Source: Synanceia verrucosa (taxonomy: Eukaryota > Chordata > Actinopteri > Perciformes > Synanceiidae). From it: a DNA stretch of 64,000 nt. The stretch covers positions 10,498,098-10,562,097 of the forward strand of contig CM056556.1 in the NCBI GenBank assembly GCA_029721515.1, in the 5' to 3' direction. How positions within the stretch are numbered: position 1 is the first letter of the stretch; every line of letters starts with the position of its first letter. Below the pieces are notes generated by a model. The model had not been told where the DNA came from, ran no database searches, and saw nothing but the letters and a program-made list of their open reading frames with translations. A program made the position numbers and the translations under genes. This document shows positions 36,601 through 49,527 of the stretch, piece by piece.

Positions 36601-38730
36601 TTTATTCTTCCTCGTCTTCATTACAGTAGCTTCATGTTTGGTCTTGTGACAAAAATAAGTGCCATGTAATTTCAAGTAATTTCAGCTCACTCAAATTAAT
36701 GTTATATTAACGTTATATGTTAAATAACGTGTTAAATTTCCAACCGCTTTCTTGTCAAAAACAGTTACACACTATGCACTGACAGGTGCACAGGAAAGCT
36801 CCTCACACATCATCACAATGGCACCATCACTTAATCTGCATTGTACTTTTTATTACCGTTTTTGGATTTAACTTGATATTAAATTAAATGGTGAACATTT
36901 TAGAGATACGTATTTTTATTGTATTGTTGGTAGTATTGAGGGATTTAAAGAATTAATCAATCACAAAATGTTATGTGGTGTGTCTCTATGTGTGTGTGTG
37001 TGTGTTTTTTTTTGTGTGTTTGGGGGGGTCGAGGTTCTTTCTGCTCATTTTTCAGGATCAGGTAAATGGCTCTATTACCACACTTCTTTAAGTTGGTTAT
37101 TGCTCCATATAACTGACATACGGCACAGCCTCCATTTTTGTGCCAGACAGTTATGGGGCTGCGGTGATCATGTGAGGAATTTCTCTGGTGCCCTTGGTTT
37201 TATAGGATGTGTGTCTTACATCTCTGATAAATACGCCCATTTGGGCAAAGTAGCTGAGAATGCTAGCAGCCTATGCCGTGTTATCCCGTTACCTTCAGCG
37301 AGCGATATAACAACCACTTAGAGATCTCAATACAAGTGTTTTAGGACACAACAACAAAACTACCAATTCTGCCTGACAGATGCTTTATCTGATTCAGTAG
37401 GGGGGGAAGATGTTTGCCATCACTTTTAAGGCAGAAAGGCTGTTAGAAGCCAGAGACACTCTGCCCTCTTTTTAATAGTGATTGCTGAACTCTGACTCCC
37501 AGATTCCCTCTCCTCACCCCTGACTTCCTGTCCAAACGCAGAAGAGTCCTCTCACAGTCTCATTGCCATTCCTCTGCTCACGGCCTCTCTCTTCCTGTGG
37601 GAATTACCCTAAGTTGTGCTGCAGTGAAACAACTGTTTATTAAGTTTCCACTCTGTTAATTTTCCACTTTGTTGTGCTTCTCTAAACCTCAGACGCTCTG
37701 GCGTACCACGTCAGTCCCCCTCCTCCCCCCTCCCCCCAAGACTCAGTGTCATGAAATACCTTACGGGTGTTAAGAGGGTTTACAGTTGAAAGCTGTCTGC
37801 TCTAGTCCTGCATGTGTTAATGTGATTATGAATACATATTTTTAGAACTGACCTCCTGGTGTCTGAAATGTAAGTGCCTTTTGTGTTTTTGTCAACTCGA
37901 AACATTTTACAGAATGTGTGTGGCACTAGTTTTTACACTCTGCTTGTAATCCAAATCAAACTATTACATGTAATTTACATAAACATTGCTTATGTAACTT
38001 GTAGCAATGAACAACATAGATCACTGTCTACTGATACCATCCTGCAGCCTCTGCAGATTGTGTGGTCCTAGTATTTTGTTGCTTTTGATAAATCACATTT
38101 CCCATGTTGACTGATTTTAATTCTGAGCTGCGTTCAAAGATACTCGCATGGCTCTATTTTTGATTAAAAGCATAACACTCTTATCATAATTAACTAAAAA
38201 TATCTAGACATAAAAGTGCAATATGCTTTTGAAATCTCAGTTTGGCATTTATTTATTTATTATTATAATAATTATTTGCAGAATTAATTTGTGTTTAAGT
38301 TGATTTCTTTTTTTTTTCATGTTACCACACATGCAGCTTCCACACATGCAAACAAAAAAAAAAAACTAAAAACAAAAACCCTCTGATTTAAAAAGCCTGT
38401 GAACATTTCTAAGGATGGAGGTGGGGCACAGAGCCATTTACACTTCTAATTTAAGGCTTCTTTATTCCCAAATGTTAAATACTAATGATTGGCCCCCATT
38501 TTGGGCTCAACCCCCACTGGAGGCCTGTTCAGGATCTCCACTGAAGCATTTCTGTGTGTCTACCCGGCTCCTTTCTTCTACTTTTAGCCACACAGGCTCA
38601 ACTTCACAGGACAGTCGACAGCCCGTGGACAGCAGATGAAAAACTAAGGCAGCATATCCTGCGCCTGTTAAGTCCTCAACTAATTAGCAAAAATGGTGTC
38701 CTTTCTTTTCTTTTTGAGCATTTAGTCTCG
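33621..38730. other. Long non-coding stretch, no gene recognised
   Basis: Frames up to 117 codons show nothing protein-like. Candidate conserved non-coding segments by composition: 34560-34880, 35570-35960, 36020-36300. A C-rich run lies at about 37716-37738. A short (TG)n run lies near 36990-37015. The rest is AT-rich. Confidence 0.42.
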
Positions 38731-38732
38731 GG

Positions 38733-38860
38733 GGGTGGCAAAGAGAGAATAAGACAGAGAGGAGGAGAAAGGAGGGAGATGGCGAGCGAGGGAGAAAGGA
38801 GAGGTGGTGTGATGCTGGACTGGAGCGAGGGAGTGACTGAGAGGGAGGAGAGGTGTCTGA
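38733..38860. repeat. Purine-rich GA/GGA tract
   Basis: Dominated by GAGA, GGAG and GGGA words, with few pyrimidines. It is imperfect. Such strand asymmetry can favour triplex or loop structures. Confidence 0.75.
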
Positions 38861-39216
38861 GCTCTCAGCTGGGCTGTTTTGAAAACACTGTTGAAAGCCT
38901 CAGTTAATTCATGGCTTTTGTTTTAGACCTTTTGTGTTTGCCAGTTTGACCATATAACATCATACATCTGGTCTATAGATTTTTGGGGGCTTTCTCGCTC
39001 TGGGACCCATAGAGTCCCCCTGGGCTCAGATTCGAGTGGCGGTGTAACATAAAAGCACCTCATGTGAGGGCTGAGGGAGAGACGCAGAGAGCCAGAAATG
39101 AGGATGGATTGCCGGGATGCAAACTGATACTTCTTTTTTTTTTCTCTCTTTTCAGCTCTCACTTGTGTTATCTCTCCAGGTGAGGTTGATTATGACTGTT
39201 TACTAAAGAGAAACAC
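38861..39216. other. Short non-coding stretch, nothing recognised
   Basis: Mixed composition with a poly-T run near 39132-39142; no gene or element seen. Confidence 0.4.
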
Positions 39217-40000
39217 TAGGGATGCACTGATTGTGAAATTCTAGACTGATACTGATGTTTAAAATCACTGTTTGGGCGGTAGCTTATACCAGTGTTTTTG
39301 TTAATTTTGCTTTTCCTGTTATTTTTCTCCCCTTTTGTGCCACGGCAACAAAAACATCTTCATTATATAAAAAAAACTGAGCTTCTTTTAAGTCCTTTTA
39401 ATGGGTTTCATTTCTCTATCTGTGAATGAGCACAAATTTATAAAACCTCCTTTCACATGAAACTTATTGTTTAAAACTAATATAATAACTTTAAATGCCT
39501 TGTTAGCTACTATACAACTACCCACTGAATGAGAAGATTGTTTCAGTACGAGAAAAAAAATGTGTTTTCAGGAACATAAATTAAATATAAATGTAAAAGG
39601 TATTAGAAACAGCCATGTGTTTGTCAGTCATAGACTTTACTTGGGTGGGCGATGATTTATCAATCAGCAGCAGTGGTGGAGCCACAGGACTACGATCAGT
39701 GGCGGTACTGCTGTACTACAGTTACTGAGCACTGGATCCCAGGGAGAACTTAATCTTAAAAAACATTTTGTTGATCATAACAACGTTTTTATATCTGATC
39801 GTTTTCCAGTTTTACAAGTAGCTGGTTGTTGTCTGAGACCATCTATAAATTACCAACACGACAGTTAACCAGTGCAAAATTGATGCAAAACAACAGCTAA
39901 ACATGACTGCTATTGGTGAATGCCATCTTATTTGTTGATAGACTGATGGCGATCAACAAGCAGTTTATCTTTTACATATACTCCAACAGTTGTAGAAAAG
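39217..40000. mobile_element. Degraded MITE beginning TAGGGATGCAC
   Basis: The left end TAGGGATGCACTGATTGTG followed by GACTGATACTGATG and GGGCGGTAGCTTATACC matches a common fish MITE type with CCGATA repeats. Interior words such as TGAGCACAAATTTATAAAACC and, farther on, GATAGACTGATGGCGATCAA fit the same family. The right terminus is not visible, so the end given is approximate and the copy seems truncated. Confidence 0.5.
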
Positions 40001-41694
40001 AATAAAATGTCCATTTTGTTAAAAGGTGGTAAATTTAAGGATATTTAGTATCTCCTCAATATATCTTTATTCCACTGTTTCAGAATGTTACATCTTTCTA
40101 ATTGAAAACTGTACACTTGACACACTTTACACCATACACAGTGAACGTTGGCAGTTTTTTTATGATGAATTCATTTTCTATCAAGAAACTTCGTGAACGT
40201 CATAAAAGTTTGCACTCATACACACAAGGATGAAAGACTCACATATTGTCGTATTCTTTACAGAGAGTGCACGTCCAAGAGAGACTCATTTATGTATGAC
40301 ATATGGTCTTTTCATATTGCTAGTTATGTTTTAGTTCCCTCACCCTAGACATACCAGACCTTAACCTTAAAATACTTGCCATGCATGGACTATTATCTTT
40401 CCGGATACAGTGACTTTGTCTAGTCTTATCATTACTGTGATGTTGCCAGGCAACTATTCCAGGAAATCACTTTAACCGGCCAAGGAATAGAGCTGTGTCT
40501 AGATGGTCTAGAGCTCTACGGTTCACTGAGGTTTTTTATTGACCTTGAGTGGTTTCATTGGGCAGCGAGTCTTTGCAGTTCTGGAGTTACCATTTAACAA
40601 CCATCCCACCACAACTTCAGTTTTTATACTTTAATACTTTTAAACTAATAAGATGTAATGTATTACATAGTACCACTGGACTGAACCTTAAGCCTTTTTA
40701 CAAATTACATCTTAGTATGAACAGAAATGAGAAGGAAGTGACATGGCTCATCACTCCTTAGCTTCTTCCATCATCAGCTCGAAAAAAAACCCCAAAATGT
40801 ATAAATTCTTTTTTTTGCTCGATTTACTAGCCAACAAACAGTTTTACTTGCCTCAGGCTAGCAGGTGATCCTTATCGTTGAGCCCTAGTAGACGGTATCG
40901 ATCTTGTCCGTTACGTGAGGTTAGATTGTTGATTCAAACGAAAAGAGACTAGCTTTAGTTTGTAAATGTCAAAGCAAGAAAGTACTGGCAGAAAAACACA
41001 CCAAAATATCAACTTTTTAGCCTTTTAGATTGAAAGGCGCTTTTGATTTGTTAATTAACATGCTGAAATTACCAGGTGCAGTGCTAGGAGGCAAGAACAA
41101 AGTTAAGGGTGACACAATTAGAGCAGGATGTCAGTGGACCCTCCCTAAAAAAATGTTAGCAAGCGTTTTTAAAAAATACAAGAGTGATCAAAGGAAAAAC
41201 AGAGTGTTGCTATAGACTAAATATGATCCAGAAAGTCCAGTTTTAATAATACACTCATGAGTATGAAAACATACTCAGGTTCCATAATCTGCACTGTATA
41301 TCACTGTTGTTTTCCATCTTATGGGATGGAGAGATGAAGAGTTGGCAATACTTGGTTAGTATATCCATCAGCTTTTAGTGTCACTGAGTACCAGGATTTG
41401 GCTGATGTGAAGCATACATGTTTGTTTTCTTTTTCAGGCACTTTCATATAATTTAGTGCCTTGTCCGATATATCAGAGCTTCCAGAAAAATCTGTGTTCC
41501 TCGGAACGGATGAACAGTATTTACAAATAGGAAACCAGTAATTAGAGCAACTCCCACGTGACATGAACATAGAACAATGTTACAACATTTTGAAAGGAGG
41601 CAGGAAAACATAAACAATAAAGAACATTAAGAACTTGTTCTCATGATTTCCATGTGTGTCACGTAACATTACTGTGTTACAGTACCATGCAATG

Positions 41695-41697
<3 letters not shown>
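40001..41697. other. Non-coding stretch; possible MITE end at about 40.8-40.9 kb
   Basis: No gene recognised. About 40800-40889 ends CTTATCGTTGAGCCCTA, which looks like the right terminus of another fish MITE (ends TAGGGCTCAACGATAA when reversed), but no left end was found. A 13-base palindrome at 40442-40454 is listed separately. Confidence 0.4.
40442..40454. promoter_or_regulatory. X-box-like palindrome (possible RFX site)
   Basis: GTTGCC-A-GGCAAC is a perfect inverted repeat with a 1-base spacer and fits the RFX X-box consensus of two half-sites with a 1-3 base gap. There is no nearby promoter or gene to support function, and it may lie in repeat-derived DNA. Confidence 0.3.

Positions 41698-41744
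<47 letters not shown>
41698..41744. repeat. (AT)n microsatellite
   Basis: More than 20 uninterrupted AT units. First of three such arrays within 900 bp. Confidence 0.95.
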
Positions 41745-41747
<3 letters not shown>

Positions 41748-42214
41748 ATTAATTCTGTCTTTCATAAATGATTAAAGCCTTGTAATATTCTTCACCGACA
41801 GCATGTCTGCGCAGATATTTTAGTAAAGGTTAGTCAAAGTGATTATTCCAGTTATAAAACTATATTGCAAAGCAATTTCACCAAAGCTTAGAAATATTGT
41901 CAATTTATTTTTCACAATATTGCTCCACCAAAGATTTACGCTGTATTGGCTGTATAAATGTTGTTCAGTATTTTCGCTGACTCTTTGAACTCTGCCTTGT
42001 CCTCTCCTGTATCTACCAGTCTTTTATATAAAGTAGACCTTCGCCTGGTCTGAATGTTATTTGCCCTGCTCAGAATACAACAGAAGTAACAATTAACTGT
42101 TGGGAAGTGACAGCACTGTGTGATTTCTGTTTCCTTTGAAAAAGAGGAGATCAGTGAAAAATAACTGTGAATAATGTGGAAAATTCCTGCCAGTAATGAA
42201 CAAGATTCAATACA

Positions 42215-42216
<2 letters not shown>
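41745..42216. other. Non-coding stretch between (AT)n arrays
   Basis: No gene recognised; the long minus-strand frame here is opened only by the adjoining repeat. Confidence 0.5.

Positions 42217-42285
<69 letters not shown>
42217..42285. repeat. (AT)n microsatellite
   Basis: About 34 uninterrupted AT units. Confidence 0.95.
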
Positions 42286-42289
<4 letters not shown>

Positions 42290-42412
42290 AAACAACTAGT
42301 ATGGGCGTTTAACTTATCGTGCCGCAGTTTTTAGGACAACATATTGTTGATATTCCTAACAGGAAGCCACTTAGATCAAAAGAGAGCATGTGACTGTGTG
42401 CCTATACATATA

Positions 42413-42465
42413 TGTGTGTGTGTATATCTATCTATCTATCTATACAATCTGCATATATACTGTGC

Positions 42466-42511
<46 letters not shown>

Positions 42512-42570
42512 GTACAGTATATGTACGTATATATATATATATATGTGTAAATATGTGTGTGTGTGTGTGT
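42413..42570. repeat. Compound (TG)n-(ATCT)n-(AT)n-(TG)n microsatellite
   Basis: TG units, then four to five ATCT units (42426-42443), a unique 20-odd bases, AT units to about 42510, the palindrome TACGTACAGTATATGTACGTA, more AT units, and TG units at the end. Reading frames through it are artefacts. Confidence 0.93.
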
Positions 42571-45500
42571 CTGTATAATTTCATGAAAGAATGTGAAGTT
42601 GCATTATTCTGGTTTGTGTACATATATTTAAACACTTGCAATCTGAAAGCTTCTTTTAAAGGATCATTACAAATGAAAATTACAGACAATCCAATAGATC
42701 TGCTCTGTTCACTAGATCTGAATCAGATCAGTAGTTGCCGTTGCTTGAAGAATCTGAATCTGGATGGATCCGTGTGTGTGAGCGCATGCAGTGGTAAGCT
42801 GGAACTTCACATGATAAGGTTTAGTCTTCACATTGCCCCGGAGCAGAGCATATACAGTAAGGGTCAAGGAACTACACCCAATAAATCAATATGAGATATA
42901 ATAAGAGAACAGAAAGGGCGTTTGAAAAATGATTTGCATGGTACATGTAACTACTGTATAGATGTGCACATATGAATCATACATACACATAAGGATGCAC
43001 ACACACATAAAGATACAAAAAGAGCACTACTTCCACCACGACAAGAAAAGAAGAAACCCCAAACATGCACTTGGGTTATAAATTAGGAGCTGTCAGTATT
43101 ACAATGTATATTAATAGTCACACCTCTTTTTAATGAGTTTGGCATTGGCAGCTGAGAGGAAATACAAGTCATCATAGCACAGCTCATGCACACCCCGATG
43201 AAAGAAGCTATAATAAATCTTGTGAGAGCAGGGCTCACCATAAATATGTATCGCATAAGGCATCTGTTTTACATTCTGCATATAAATCAGCCAGAGTGCT
43301 GAATAGCAATGAATCAGACACTCGACGCTTGATTTGATAACAAATCGACTCTGAACTTGGGAGGGGAGAATTTAAAGCCTTCAACAAAAGTGGGTAGTGC
43401 TGGGGTCAGTGTGGACCTGTGAGGCTCTGACATGCTTCTCTTAGCAGATAAAGCAACATTTTTCTTCCTGGGTCAGGAGTGGGACTAATCTCCTTTGAGT
43501 TATCTTTTCGTAGACTGCCTACTCTTTCACATGTCACAGATGATGACATTACCTGCACCTGAACAGGTCAGAGTGTGAGGAGAAAGTGCAGCCACACTCT
43601 GAACCACATGGTCATACATTTGTATTGGTGCTTTTGTTGAAATGCTTACGTGGTTCATGCATTCATGATAGCTGCAGGTTTGGATCTGGTTATTTTCAAA
43701 TAAAATTTTGATGTGAAATCCAATTTGATCCTCTGAGACTCTGCTCTTGTACTGATGTTAAATTAACTCTAGTTTGAGTTCATGTTAGATGATGAGAAGA
43801 GTAAACCCTACATTCTCATTTCACTGTATTTTGTCACCTTTGTTCGCTGTCTCTTTTGCTGTAGATCTGCTGTTTTACTTACAGTACATGCCTCTGGATA
43901 ATGTTATGGTAGCCTCTAAGAGGATGACACAACCTTTACCAAGTTCTGAACATGACAACATCAGTGAGATGCCGTTGTTAATTTTGATTTCTGTGGGTGT
44001 ATCCTTTTGACTCTGCTGTTGTTGTCCTGACTGGGACAAGGTCACTGAAAGATTATGAAAATATAATTTAGCAGTCTCCCCAACAATTTTCTCCAATGGA
44101 CATAACCGTATAAGCTGTTCATATAAATATGTAAATAAAAAACTTGTCAGTGTTCTCTGATAAATTCCGTGCTCACTGTTTTTAAATGACCTCAAACACG
44201 TCTTTGGCTGTTCTTTACTGCAATTTTTTGTTAGTTATAAGCTGATTGATATAATATTATATGTGCAATAACTAGATATCAGCTGGCATATCGGGTCAGC
44301 TTGACTTAAAATATGTTAGAATGTACAGTATGCATTACTGTAAATACATGGACACACATCAGAATTGTGTTTATAGGGAGGGAAATATTTCATGTCATCT
44401 TTAATCTGACAAAATATGTCAAAATGTGAAGGTGGGTTCATCCAGTCATGGGGCATAGAGGGCATTGGGTTGGTAGAGACTGTAAAACATACTTAACAAT
44501 GATACTGGCTGATTCACAAAAGGAAGACATAACCATCAACAGAACAGCCAAATGGGAGCTCTCTACACAAACATACAAATTATCTTGTGATAGCAGCTGG
44601 GGTCTAACATCTGCCTGGGAAATCAAATACCCAGGGAGCAGATGTTCATACAACCAATAGCGCTATTTTCTCTACTTTAGAGTGCCCTTGGCTGTGGGGG
44701 CAATGTATTTGAAAATAAGGTGTGTCATTTGTCTAACCTGACCTGGTCCAAACTTTGCTGGACACTTCCCAGATTTAAGACAAAACATATTTGTCACAGT
44801 GAAACTGACTGTCATGATTAAATAGCAAAAATGAGTAGAGAGACTGCTCAGATAAGATGTTGCCCTGACATACAAAGTATGTCTATACAGCTGATATATC
44901 AACTCATCAACAAGTCGAAGCTCCCAGAGGCCCTTGGATGTGGTATCTCCAAAGACTGGATGCCAGAAGGAACGTTAAAGGCAAAAGAATCAGAAGCCAA
45001 TGCAAGCTATCTGGAGAGCTTACTCCTCAGCATGCTCTTATCCCCTGTTGTTCAGACCAAGCAGATGGTTTTCAGTGAAATTCAACAATCTTCCCTTGCT
45101 CCAGGGGTTTGAAAACGATTGGGAGTCAATGTCTCCTGATATAAGAAATAAGACAACCTCCTATCTGATTTTCTGGTATGGACAATTGCAAGCTGCAGAC
45201 CTATTTAAGTTTTTTTTTTTTTTTTTAAATTTATAATTATGATGAGATTTTCGGTATTTCAAATGTATGTAGTAGCACAGATACTGTATGCAGTAATTGC
45301 AGATCAGGTACTTTACTGATTTCCAAATACATGAAGGAAAAGTGGATTATTTATCAAACATTTGAACACTTTTTTCCCAATATTTGTAATATAAGGAAGT
45401 CTTTACCCATATTAGACAAGCTAGCCATTTCTAGGGCAGCATAGTCTCCAACAATTTTCATACCCAGAAAAATCCATAATTTGAATCAGGATAATGGTCT

Positions 45501-46471
45501 GTTACATTTCACCTGCCATATGTGTTCACATTGTGGTTGTCTGCTTTTTTGAGTTTTAAGCCATATTTTATGATACACTTTTTAGGTCTTGGTTGTTTTT
45601 AACTAGATATGTTAGCCACATGAAGGATTTTTTTTGTCAAGTTAGCTGATAAACAAGCAGAGCAAACGTTAGCGGCAGCTTTTCCTATAGTCTCTCTGCT
45701 CTTTACCACATTTCCACCAACAGTAAGCAGCCACTGTCTGACAGAACAAGCTTTGATAAGCACACAGCAACCTACCTGTTCAGTACCTGACTATCAGTGA
45801 CGAGGTGACCAGAGACAAAACTCGAATTATGCCATAATGCTGCTTTGTGTCTGCTGGATACGGAAATAAGCAACGTGTCACAATGGTGTTGGATTGTTTT
45901 CCTTTTCCTTGTACCTCTTAAAATCACAAAGTAACACATTTTAAGTAATCAAGCACTCAGAGATTCTTTATTCAAAATTGAAGCAGGAGCAAGCATTAGA
46001 TGTATGATTCTGTTGGATACACAGAAAGTCGTGACAAACCAGGAAGATTGAGGAAGACTCTGGCTCTGAGAATTTTTCTTGCAGCTTGATTCACACCTGC
46101 ACGCTCTCTGTGGCAGCATGTTCTGCAAGGGTCGTCTGTTGCACGGCGGGAGTATTTGGGGATGATTAATTGCTCTGTCTTGTCAATGGTGTGCTCAAAA
46201 CAGCGGGATTCTCTGCATATGTAAATACAAGCAGTCTCAGCACAGCAATCTAGAGCAGGATTAACACAGGTATGCTTCAAAATTCAGACCCATTCACCAA
46301 TCTTTTCTATTATCTCTGACACCCAACCTGTGTCGGAGAGACAAAACATCCCTTTTCTTTTCTCCAGATCAAAATACATACATCTTGTCACAACACGCTT
46401 CCTATACTTAAAGCAGGTGAATGATGCAACAGATTTTGTTAAAAAAAAAAGTTATCGTATCTCAAGTGAGT
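42571..46471. other. Non-coding stretch, no gene recognised
   Basis: Frames of up to 106 codons occur with no domain. A poly-T run lies at about 45210-45226. Segments 43080-43470 and 46000-46270 are of mixed composition. The stretch 45660-45860 reminds me of a fish repeat, but I cannot define ends. Confidence 0.42.
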
Positions 46472-46640
46472 AGGTAGAGTTGGGAGATATTGACACAGTG
46501 AATATCATATTTTTCACCAAATATGTATGCATATTTCAAGGATGACAGATTTCATTAGATATTTACAGTGCAAGATTTTTTGACAAACACTTATATCACA
46601 TTATATGAATAGATGACAAAATATCAGTTCATATCACTAA
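46472..46640. mobile_element. Possible left half of a degraded hAT MITE
   Basis: TAGAGTTGGGAGATATTGAC followed by GTGAATATCATATTTTTCAC resembles the fish MITE family starting TAGGGTTGGGCGATATTGA. No matching right end or 8-bp duplication was found, so this remains tentative. Confidence 0.3.
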
Positions 46641-46909
46641 GCTAGCACACACGGAAGCGCTTGTGTTTGCCGCTCTGAGACAGTTCAGTGAAACATTGTT
46701 GAATTTAAAAGCCATTTCAAATAATTTAGCTCAGAATTTCCAACACCTAAATTGTGTAAATGTCACTAAAATTTCCCCACTGTTTGCTCTGATCGTTTGG
46801 TTAGGAATCCTGCCTCAGGATCCCGGTGTGTAGTGTAATATTTGATGGATATGAACGCAACATTTGGACTGTGATATAAGAAGAGTTCAGCATCTCTTAG
46901 ACCAGAGTC

Positions 46910-46912
46910 TTA
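46910..46912. repeat. TTA target duplication, left copy
   Basis: TTA immediately precedes the element and is repeated at 47487-47489. Confidence 0.8.
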
Positions 46913-47486
46913 AGCCTGGTTTATGCTTCTGCGTCGCGGCAACGGCGTAGCTACGGCGTCGACGCAGACCCCTACGCGGACCCTACGCCGTAGCCTGACG
47001 CGCACCTCCAAAAAAATCCTGACTACGCGTCGCGTCAACGCGTTGAGACGCGAACGGCAAGGACTGTGATTGGGCCTCTCAGAACGTAATTTCTGGCGGT
47101 TGCTTTTCCGGTCAACAGCTCAACAGCACCGCTATTTGTGGAGCGGCACGAGCGGTACGGAATGGTCAGACAGACCACCTTCGCAAACGTCTTCTGTGCT
47201 TCAACATTTGTAGCAACAGCATTTCTTTTTAAATTTTATGAGCTCCATCTCCAGAAACACCCGCTGCATCTAAGTTGTCATTGTTTACTGTCGGAAGAAA
47301 ACCAAGGAATCCAATATGAGCCCCCAGAAGCCACACAAAGACACAGACACCCCCCCCTAGCAGCTTGGTGGTGAATTGCAGAGCAACGCGTTCCCTTGAC
47401 GCAGAGCTTCGAATGCTCAATGACGGCGTCGGGTCTACGCCGTCGGGTCTACGCCGTCGCCACGACGCAGAAGCATACACCAGGCT
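46913..47486. mobile_element. PIF/Harbinger MITE, CpG-rich
   Basis: A 574-bp element starting AGCCTGGTTTATGCTTCTG and ending in the near-exact reverse complement (CAGAAGCATACACCAGGCT), flanked by TTA on both sides. The ends continue as GCGTCG/ACGGCGTAG repeats, giving a CpG density far above the rest of the window. A direct GTCGGGTCTACGCC doublet lies inside the right end (about 47427-47458). The three-base TTA duplication and AGCCTGGT ends fit a Harbinger family I recognise from fish. The interior shows no transposase. Confidence 0.88.
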
Positions 47487-47489
47487 TTA

Positions 47490-48918
47490 ATGTGCAAGTT
47501 TGATTCTGTGAGCTCACTGGTGTAAGCCCACTGCATTCATTCATAGCACGCTGTGCTGCTAGCTTTAGTTTATAACATATACTAGCTGCCTAGCTTGTCT
47601 ATCAGGAGAGAACCAGGCTGACTGCTGAGCCCAGGCGCCATTTTGGAAAGAGGAGGTGGGAGAACCAGAGGAGAACATGACAGGATGGAAGGGAGGCCGA
47701 GAGTTGAAATATAGATTTTTCTAAAGTAAACCCAGTAGTTCATAGTTGCAGAGTCATTATTTTAATGACTATTCATATTTAAACTAGATGTAAGTAGTTT
47801 TGAGATGCATGTGACACCAAGCTAGCCTGACAAGCCAGACTATGACATCAAATGTACAGTCTGGGGGCACACCTACAGGACATCTGGTGACATGCAGACT
47901 CTATTACTAAAGAGAGTAAAGAGGGGGGATCGCCTCAAAACAAGTTGGTGATGAAAGGTTTCAGGGTATCTTTGAAAATTAAGACTCAAACAAGACGACC
48001 ATTCTCCTTGATATGTTTCATCTCTTAATGCCATTGCCTATTACGTGTGAACCCGCTCCCTCGTGGCAGCTAAGGAATTTATTGGTGCTTCATTATTAGG
48101 GGATGGCAGAGAAAGAAGTGCAAATCGCTACGGTTTTCTGAGGATGTTACGACCTCCTCCTAGATTATGCCTTCTGACAGGTTTGTCATCCCTGTGCACT
48201 GATGTGCTCTATAGAGTGCTCTGATATCATTAGCTTCATTGCTCCTAATGTGTCTGCTCCCCTCAGCAGGAGGACAGGTCATATATTGTGCACATCAGTG
48301 GACAAAAGCCAAAAGAGAGAGATTACTGGATAAAGGCTTCCTCACTTGGAAAAGACAAAAACTGTGTTTCATTGGAATTAAACAATTTGAACTCAAAACA
48401 GTTGTTTTCCCAGTTAAGATAGCAGTTGGTAAGCTAAGATGACATTTTAGATAATAAAGTATAAGTAAGCACAGTGCTATGAAATACACGGCAGTTTTTA
48501 TTACAGGTTATGCAGGAGCAGATGGGTAAGCTCATAGCTCTCTTAAAGGATTAACAGCAGTCCTGCAAAGCAAAGAGTGTCTTTTGGAGAGGCCATGTAG
48601 GTCAGGCTGCAACAATAACAGGAGTGGTGGGATGTGAAGGGCGCCCGTGACTTTTAGATTATGAGTCTTTGAAGCGTGAAGAACTAGTGCTATATCATGC
48701 AGGTGTATTGCACCAGTAAAATTATTGCTGCAAAGCTGCTCGGAGGAAAGGTGTATACTGGGAGTGTCCCTGGCTATTCCAAAAATGATTACCTTTAAGC
48801 AACCTGCCTGGTCACGTCCAAAGCATGTTAGTATTTAGTGCTGCTTCCTCCACTTAAATCAACCAATTTTCAACTTTCATCTTAAAAGTTTGGCAGACCT
48901 GGAAGTCTGAAAGAATTT
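47490..48918. other. Non-coding stretch, nothing named
   Basis: The segment 48020-48290 is of balanced composition and may be conserved non-coding DNA. No gene or inverted repeat recognised. Confidence 0.4.
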
Positions 48919-49267
48919 CCACTAGACTGGACATTATGGTCAAAATTTCTCTTATGATGGAAGTCATTTTATATCTCTATAGTGATATATAATCATGATA
49001 TAGCATATATTTTGGTAATTCAATAAATGTTTAGGCCTATGCAATAACGATGATAAAGCCTGTTTTTGGATCCTCCTGTATGAACTAAATACTGGACAAA
49101 TGAAAATCACTGAGTATTTTTTCATTTGAAGAATGAGTGCAAAGTTAACATAACAGAAATAAATATAGGTCTAGCCTGTATCGTGATAGAAACATTATAG
49201 AAAAATACACATGGTCCATATTTTTATTTCACTTTGATGATGTTTATTGTCATATTGCCCAACCCTA
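48919..49267. mobile_element. Degraded hAT-type MITE
   Basis: The right end, reversed, reads TAGGGTTGGGCAATATGACA; the left end reads TAGACTGGACATTATGGTC followed by TGATATATAATCATGATATAG. Both follow the TAGGG.TGGGC.ATATG plan of fish hAT MITEs. The expected 8-bp duplication is not visible, so one end may be altered. AT-rich, no coding capacity. Confidence 0.55.
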
Positions 49268-49288
49268 ATGCTGGTTTTGTTTCTCCAG

Positions 49289-49426
49289 TACTTGCAGGAT
49301 GTGTCTTTGCTGCTGGATGAGGCATCTTAGATTATCTGGACTGGCCTGAATTACTAAAAGAGGAGACCCAAGTGACTCCAAAATCTGTGGTGGTGGAGGC
49401 TACCATACAGGAGCTAAAAGACAATG
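49289..49426 (+). pseudogene. Exon-like segment with a frameshift, product unknown
   Basis: It begins after a plausible splice acceptor (TTTTGTTTCTCCAG) and ends before a plausible donor (AATG/GTAAAC). The first frame reads YLQDVSLLLDEAS and then hits a stop. Shifting one base at about 49325, the next frame reads LDYLDWPELLKEETQ and on through VVVEATIQELKDN to the donor without a stop. The composition, acidic and leucine-rich with an amphipathic look, is more protein-like than other frames in the window. One missing base would join the two parts. It could be a decayed exon or a chance frame. I do not recognise the family. It starts 21 bases after a degraded hAT MITE. Confidence 0.25.
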
Positions 49427-49527
49427 GTAAACACACCTGAGCATACATGTTTAGTTGCATATATACTCACAGTGCTAAACAAATTTATCAGCCCATCACC
49501 CAGTGGAAGGCCATTGCTGTATCTCTA

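Noticed and set aside
45660..45860. Possible MITE segment
   Set aside because: Familiar-looking words but no inverted ends or target duplication found.
47138..47480. Frames of 78 and 83 codons on opposite strands
   Set aside because: Both lie inside the Harbinger MITE and show no transposase or Myb-like motif.
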